Shown here: piece after piece, positions 5,986 through 10,430 of the stretch | Layout: every line of letters starts with the position of its first letter | How positions within the stretch are numbered: position 1 is the first letter of the stretch | Source: Gammaproteobacteria bacterium | Lineage (GTDB): Bacteria > Pseudomonadota > Gammaproteobacteria > UBA1113 | NCBI GenBank assembly: GCA_019752835.1 | Contig: JAIELR010000039.1 | Location: forward strand, 1-10,430 | Reading direction: 5' to 3' | DNA: 10,430 nt | Translations under genes and position numbers: made by a program | The notes under the pieces: model-generated | What the model saw: the letters and a program-made list of their open reading frames with translations, nothing else | Told to the model about the DNA's origin: nothing | The model's database searches: none

Positions 5986-7641
5986 ATGACGCGCATTACT
6001 GACATCGCTATAAATATAGAGCTTAAATCTGTTGGCGGGACGTCGAGCCTTTATATACAACTTGCAAATAGCCTTGGCATAAAATATCGCACTACGCCTA
6101 CCACACGGTGGCCAGGAAACCGGCCTACAATTCCCCGTCGCGATGAAAGAATTGACTTTACTTACGATGACAGACCAATACCAGGACTATCAGAGCAAGC
6201 ATTTAATATTTTAGAAATCCACCCTCTCGTACCAGCCGCCCTTCAGGCGCAGCAAGCTTCAGCAGCAAGCTCTCAATCTGCTGCGACTGCTACTCACCAT
6301 TTAACAACAATGCCTTCTTTCGCAGCAGCATCTGCTGCAACAAACTCAATAGTATCGGCAGGCAAAAGGCAAAAACCAGACGGTCTTTCTGTGCATACAT
6401 CGTCTTCAATGTCTCAAGCGCCACTATTAGCCCAGGGCGCGCTCACGGCAACAGCCTCAGCAGCAAGTATAAGCGCAAGCGGAACAACGATTGGTTCTGG
6501 TGGAATGATGACAAAACCACTCTCTTCTACAGCTCTCGCTGGAACAACTACGATTTTTCCCACTCCACAATCTTCCGTCGCGAGTCATCAAGCTGTCTCG
6601 CCTACTCAAGCAACTATTCCTCGCACATTTACGCGCATAAGGGGACCCTCTCCGGTAGCCGCTGCGGCTGCGCCTATTTCTCCTCAATGGGATATTGAAG
6701 AAGAAGATGACGAAGCTTTCCGGCGTTATAGCGCATTTTTAGAGATTATCAAAGAAAATACATGGTTGCTAGATCAGCCTCATCAGCAAGAGTATAGTAA
6801 TTTACTCCATCAAGTTGCAATAGACCCAAGAAAAAGTTTATATTTTTCTTACAATGCCGCAGATGAGCGTATTGTTAGCCAGTTTTTACAGCTGTTTTTT
6901 ATAGACAGCTCAAGAAGCCAGCAGAACATAATTTCTTTAAAAGATTGCCACGATGAAAAAGTGCGAGCATTAGGAGATAACAAATGCGATGTTTCGTGCG
7001 TGTCTTTCTTAAATATCACCACGCATGAAAATAGCCAACCCTCCTCAAGGTGTTTGGTGAGCGTCTCTGGAAGTGGACATTACCGTTTCCCTGGGCTATA
7101 TAATTTATTAAAAGACTTCATAGAGCAAGAAGGCGCGCGCTTAACTTCTCTTACCGGAGCAAGGTATCATCTGGTTGATCATACTGGCAGAGGCAATGGT
7201 CCTGAAGCTTTTCATAGATTAATTCGCGATGTGTTAGGTAACATAGGCAAGTCACAGGCGCAACACTTCGATAAGCTTTGCGCGGAAAAAGGATTGGTTG
7301 CCACATTGACAAAGTTAATTGTTCAATACGGCATATACGATCTCGCTACAAATCCTAATGGTATAATCATCCGTAGTTCTTTCAACGTGAGTTTTTATCC
7401 AAGAGAAATCAATGGCGGACGGTTCATGGCAAAAAGTTTACCCTCAGCATTACCAATAGAAGTGGGAAATAGTTTTGGAAAAATTCAAATAAAGAATGAT
7501 TGGTTTCCTTTATATGAATGCTGCCCAGAAAACTGTGTGCGCAACAAAGATGCAGTAAAATTGATTTTAGCGGTAGCTATTAAAGAAAGAGCAAGACTGC
7601 AAGGATTATTATCACCAACTCGAATAAAACCTACCCAATAA
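5986..7641 (+). CDS. Multi-domain effector-like protein with possible C-terminal deaminase-like domain
   Basis: The product has 551 aa and no signal peptide. Residues 1-79 form a small N-terminal domain. Residues 80-233 are a low-complexity linker of Ala, Ser, Thr and Gln, followed by an acidic patch (WDIEEEDDEAF, from 235). Residues about 240-551 form a folded region. In it, CAEK at 432-435 lies at the head of a helix, and CCPENC at 512-517 precedes a second helix (NKDAVKLILAVA). A [HC]xE motif followed by a Cx2-4C pair before a helix is the zinc-site layout of the nucleic-acid and nucleotide deaminase superfamily, including bacterial toxin members. Here E434 would be catalytic and C432, C512 or C513, and C517 would be zinc ligands. 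The 77-80 residue gap is long and there is no Pro-Cys, so this is a hypothesis. A weak AAGAAG precedes the ATG. Confidence 0.85.
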   Translation: MTRITDIAINIELKSVGGTSSLYIQLANSLGIKYRTTPTTRWPGNRPTIPRRDERIDFTYDDRPIPGLSEQAFNILEIHPLVPAALQAQQASAASSQSAATATHHLTTMPSFAAASAATNSIVSAGKRQKPDGLSVHTSSSMSQAPLLAQGALTATASAASISASGTTIGSGGMMTKPLSSTALAGTTTIFPTPQSSVASHQAVSPTQATIPRTFTRIRGPSPVAAAAAPISPQWDIEEEDDEAFRRYSAFLEIIKENTWLLDQPHQQEYSNLLHQVAIDPRKSLYFSYNAADERIVSQFLQLFFIDSSRSQQNIISLKDCHDEKVRALGDNKCDVSCVSFLNITTHENSQPSSRCLVSVSGSGHYRFPGLYNLLKDFIEQEGARLTSLTGARYHLVDHTGRGNGPEAFHRLIRDVLGNIGKSQAQHFDKLCAEKGLVATLTKLIVQYGIYDLATNPNGIIIRSSFNVSFYPREINGGRFMAKSLPSALPIEVGNSFGKIQIKNDWFPLYECCPENCVRNKDAVKLILAVAIKERARLQGLLSPTRIKPTQ

Positions 7642-7963
7642 AATTCAAGTACACACTAAACGTATCGTCTTGCATTAAAGTGAAAAGTGACTTATTGCAT
7701 TCTAGCATAAAGCTCACAAGCTATACCCGTCATATAAAGCAAAACTCTCTGTTATGCCAGAAAATAAAGTATGCTGAGCTAGAGCTGAGTAAGCGCAATA
7801 TAAACCCCTCTTTCAATAAATTGATTTTGTTGCCACACTTGTCTTGAGTTAATACTATTTGATCAAAACAAAAACAGAAAATATTTGCGATTTTGTTATT
7901 TTTTAATATATAATCGTGTTAGAAATATTTAATAAGATTAGTTCTGAAACTTAGAGTATCGCG
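7642..7963. other. Intergenic spacer upstream of the 680-aa gene
   Basis: No gene and no convincing terminator for the preceding gene were seen. The last 80 bases are strongly A/T-rich and hold the promoter of the next gene. A short AAAGTGA doublet lies near 7677-7691. Nothing else stands out. Confidence 0.5.
7885..7914 (+). promoter_or_regulatory. Promoter for the 680-aa gene
   Basis: TTGCGA (7885-7890) and a perfect TATAAT (7909-7914) are separated by 18 nt inside a strongly A/T-rich stretch. Transcription would start near 7921, about 43 nt before the ATG. Confidence 0.6.
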
Positions 7964-10006
7964 ATGCCAAAAACATTATTAGGCGAATTAGAGCACGATT
8001 TACAAATTATTCGCCCTGAAGATAGTGAATTCGTTCGCAGACAACTTTTGCCTACAAAATACGCCGAATCAAGAACGAAAGACTGGTGTCATATTTTTGC
8101 TATCTTGCCAGCTATTAAATATTTTACCCCCGAAGAGTACCGACGCGTTTTAGAAGCTACTCGACAAATGTATCAACCTGGCGCCATTACCAATAAAGAT
8201 GCAAATATCGGATTTTTATTTTTACTACAAGCAGCAATACCTTATCCGACTCTATTGACTGAAGAAATATTGGTAAATCTGCTCACTTTTTTTGGCAACG
8301 AAATTCACCGTGAAAATTTTGACGAATATACTGGTACAACTGTCGCTCTTTTATTAACTCTTTATCTAAAATTACCTCTTAGTGTATCTCCTTCTGACTT
8401 TCCGGCATTAAAAGCCAATTTTACTAACAGTGAAATTCCAAAGCATAGCGTATTGTACGATTATTTAGCTTTTTGTTTAGATAGTCTAGAAAGACAAAAT
8501 CGTGACTCACTATTTTCAAGATATCTCATGCCCGTTTTTGACCGATTAGGCTATATTGGTGCAGGAGTAGCTATAACATTGACTGTATTAGGCATTCTTG
8601 CTGCCGTAACTACTCCTCCTGGTGCAGCAGTTTTAGCCACTGCTATTATGGTAGCGGTAGTAGCTGTATTACCTACTCGTTCTTTTTCTGAAATATTCGA
8701 AGATATGAAAGCAACATTAAGCGCCATTAAAAATACTCGGCAACAGCGCGGTATAATATATTATCGTTTTGCTGAATTATTTTATGGCACGCCTGATCCA
8801 ATATTAACTTGGTTTGCTCTTATTAAAGAATTACCTTTTATTTTTCAAGTTCATGCTAGAGTCGAAAAACCTATCGCTATTATGCTGTTGGCATTTTGGA
8901 GGATACAAATTATTGAAGTAAAAAAAGGCAATATGAGTCGACTTGCCATGCCAACTGCAGCTGATGAACAACGTATTTATGATTTTATAGAAGAAAGATT
9001 AACTGCAACGAAGCATGATCTAAGTAGAACAAGAACCAAAGTTTGGTTTCAAATTTTAGCAGGTATGAAAATAGTTGAAAATCGAACTCAAGGTTTTTGG
9101 GATAGAAACTATCAAAAATATATTATCGCTCGCAAGAATCAAAAAGATTTTGAACAGCTTTACCAATTATTTGATAGGGAATTAATGCCGTTTTCCAACA
9201 GAGCCATTCATCCTGTTCCTACTAACTTGTATGGCCTCTTACCCAAGAATTTATTAAGTATAGAGTTAGTGCAACGAGAATGGTTTGGAGACAAAGATAA
9301 TGCAGCAGCAGCCAAATTGCGATTTAAATCAGATACTGCACCCATTGCTATACATCCCTATTTTACAATAAATAATTCGGTTGATACGTTACTTAGACAA
9401 ATCCAAAGTATTGGTGCGTATGATCCCAGAATTATGAGGCTTGGAGTTACCATTATAAATGATTCAACTATTCCTGCTGCGCATAAAGAATTTTTATTAG
9501 ATCAATTGCCAAAACCATTAGTCAATATCATGCGAGTAATGGCTAAAGATAGAGATAACTATTTTATGATGTCAGTAAGGCAATGGGACAAGAGAAAGCT
9601 ATATACACAATATTCAAATTTTGGTGTATTTTCTACATGCTATACTGAAACACCGCCAGGACCTGTAGGACATTATAAATTTCAATTAGTTCCTGATAGT
9701 AATTCTTTTTATTTAATAAATCGTGTTGAAGGTGAAAGTCGTAAACTTTTTAGCGCGTGGGGATATCCACACGAAATCTTATCTACACGATTATATTATA
9801 ATCATGAAACCAATCGCCGTTTTATATTACATCCCCGCACTGTAGCAGGACCGGATGATCTACATTATTTTTTATTGAGTACAGAGAGCAATCCTACCTA
9901 CTTCGTAAATGTAGGCAGAGACTTAGAAGGTCGTTGTCGCAGCTGGTCTAGCTCGGATGAAGCTGAGCAAGCGCAAGCAGCGCACTTTATTTTGCATATT
10001 GTATAG
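7964..10006 (+). CDS. 680-aa protein with membrane hairpin and C-terminal beta-trefoil-like module
   Basis: Residues 1-190 are helical. Residues about 198-239 form two adjacent hydrophobic segments joined by TTPPG, likely a membrane hairpin. Residues 240-490 are again helical, and part of them resembles the N-terminus: residues 23-41 (F, TK, SRT, W) match 341-361 with the same order. Residues 490-530 are a helical lead-in and 531-680 are the beta-trefoil-like block (YKFQLVP, RRFILHP, closing AHFILHIV). This C-terminal region is homologous to that of the minus-strand 532-aa protein (GLRILND versus GVTIIND, RFPQSIRNI versus QLPKPLVNI, IGPDN versus AGPDD). There is no N-terminal signal. An effector that inserts in a membrane and binds a ligand by its C-terminus is an inference. 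The start has a weak ribosome site (TAGAG), and the TATAAT promoter supports it. I do not recognise a named family. Confidence 0.87.
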   Translation: MPKTLLGELEHDLQIIRPEDSEFVRRQLLPTKYAESRTKDWCHIFAILPAIKYFTPEEYRRVLEATRQMYQPGAITNKDANIGFLFLLQAAIPYPTLLTEEILVNLLTFFGNEIHRENFDEYTGTTVALLLTLYLKLPLSVSPSDFPALKANFTNSEIPKHSVLYDYLAFCLDSLERQNRDSLFSRYLMPVFDRLGYIGAGVAITLTVLGILAAVTTPPGAAVLATAIMVAVVAVLPTRSFSEIFEDMKATLSAIKNTRQQRGIIYYRFAELFYGTPDPILTWFALIKELPFIFQVHARVEKPIAIMLLAFWRIQIIEVKKGNMSRLAMPTAADEQRIYDFIEERLTATKHDLSRTRTKVWFQILAGMKIVENRTQGFWDRNYQKYIIARKNQKDFEQLYQLFDRELMPFSNRAIHPVPTNLYGLLPKNLLSIELVQREWFGDKDNAAAAKLRFKSDTAPIAIHPYFTINNSVDTLLRQIQSIGAYDPRIMRLGVTIINDSTIPAAHKEFLLDQLPKPLVNIMRVMAKDRDNYFMMSVRQWDKRKLYTQYSNFGVFSTCYTETPPGPVGHYKFQLVPDSNSFYLINRVEGESRKLFSAWGYPHEILSTRLYYNHETNRRFILHPRTVAGPDDLHYFLLSTESNPTYFVNVGRDLEGRCRSWSSSDEAEQAQAAHFILHIV

Positions 10007-10109
10007 TATAGCGCTGAATAAAAATGGCGGAATGGACGAGACTCGAAAATGGCGCAGAGAAACTCTAACTCTTTGATCAGATTGAAGTATTTTTATTGCT
10101 CACTTTTTT

Positions 10110-10131
10110 ACGGGCTCTTCACGGGCTCTTG
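10110..10131. repeat. Tandem direct repeat, two 11-bp units
   Basis: ACGGGCTCTTC (10110-10120) is followed directly by ACGGGCTCTTG (10121-10131). They differ only at the last base. A GAAAGCTTTC palindrome follows at 10133-10142. The repeat is in the noncoding region after the 680-aa gene and no role is evident. The remainder of 10007-10266 holds no gene that I can support. Confidence 0.6.
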
Positions 10132-10244
10132 TGAAAGCTTTCCATGTTTCATTATAAAAAAACAAATACTTACATTAATTTTATTACTTTCTGCTTAACA
10201 AACATTATTCTATTTTAAGCTGGCTACGCTTGCTGTTTTGAGAC

Positions 10245-10259
10245 AAAAGCTAAGCTTTT
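10245..10259. repeat. Short palindrome at the 3' side of the right-edge frame
   Basis: AAAAGCT and AGCTTTT flank a single A. On the minus strand it lies 8 nt past the stop at 10267 and ends in TTTTGT, so it could contribute to a weak terminator. The loop is too short for the full stem to form. Confidence 0.3.
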
Positions 10260-10266
10260 AAGCAAG

Positions 10267-10428
10267 TTACGGTATGCTGCTTTTAAATGCTATATCAAGT
10301 TCTTTAGTAGAGAACAGAATAACCTCCATGCGGAATAACATCATAACTTTCCACAAAACTGTTGTTTTGTTAGGGTACTCAGCTTTGTCCCTATCTAAAT
10401 TGTATTGCTCTTTATCCTTGCTATTATC
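10267..10428 (-). CDS. Possible 3' end of a gene running past the right edge
   Basis: One minus-strand frame is open from the window edge to a TAA at 10267-10269 and gives 53 residues, beginning DNSKDKEQYNLDRDKAEYP and ending LDIAFKSSIP. The composition is that of an ordinary charged soluble protein. Another minus frame closes within a dozen codons. There is no family match that I recognise, and 53 codons can stay open by chance in such DNA. It is listed as a tentative partial gene. Confidence 0.35.
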   Translation of the reverse strand, partial: DNSKDKEQYNLDRDKAEYPNKTTVLWKVMMLFRMEVILFSTKELDIAFKSSIP

Positions 10429-10430
10429 TT

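Noticed and set aside
6457..6687. 76-codon minus-strand frame rich in Arg, Ser and Cys
   Set aside because: It mirrors the Ala/Ser/Thr-coding low-complexity linker of the 551-aa gene. Such composition opens antisense frames by chance.
6949..6960. CHDEK at residues 321-325 of the 551-aa protein as the deaminase HxE motif
   Set aside because: The spacing to the Cys pair would be about 190 residues. CAEK at 432-435 is nearer, has the exact CxE form and begins a predicted helix.

Overview
The window is AT-rich bacterial DNA. Its architecture fits a host-associated gammaproteobacterium such as a Legionellales-type intracellular bacterium: large multi-domain proteins without signal peptides, a WD40-like propeller, a long Ala/Ser/Thr-rich linker, decayed IS and integrase pieces, and sparse coding with long spacers. 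The organism assignment is inference; nothing here names a species. No rRNA, tRNA or CRISPR array was seen.

Layout. 61-1659 (-) encodes a 532-aa protein with a C-terminal module of about 190 residues that looks like a beta-trefoil. Its start is set by a strong Shine-Dalgarno and an excellent promoter at 1808-1836. 1866-2314 is a mobile-element graveyard: the 5' end of an IS5/IS903-type element (one terminal repeat plus the transposase N-terminus) is joined to the C-terminal end of a tyrosine integrase, with several inactivating lesions. 2471-4026 is a minus-strand cluster in the transcriptional order 41-aa secreted peptide (3820-3945), orphan OmpR-type winged-helix regulator (2999-3757), and a small secreted protein (2471-2796) whose signal peptide is disrupted by one missing base. 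4146-4487 (+) is a 113-aa protein of unknown function with its own promoter.

4748-5890 (-) encodes a 380-aa WD40-like propeller. It is divergent, across 95 bp, from 5986-7641 (+), a 551-aa protein with a low-complexity linker and a C-terminal region whose CAEK and Cx3-4C motifs resemble the zinc-site layout of nucleic-acid deaminases. 7964-10006 (+) is a 680-aa protein with a central hydrophobic hairpin and a C-terminal module homologous to that of the 532-aa protein. The right end may hold the last 53 residues of another minus-strand gene.

How the genes may work together. The two proteins sharing the C-terminal module, together with the deaminase-like and propeller proteins, look like an island of effector-like or toxin-like proteins. 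The small secreted peptide and regulator could be a signalling pair. Both ideas are inferences from sequence patterns and neighbourhood. The best leads are the shared C-terminal module, the deaminase-like motif, the unannotated 41-aa peptide, and the frameshifted secreted protein.
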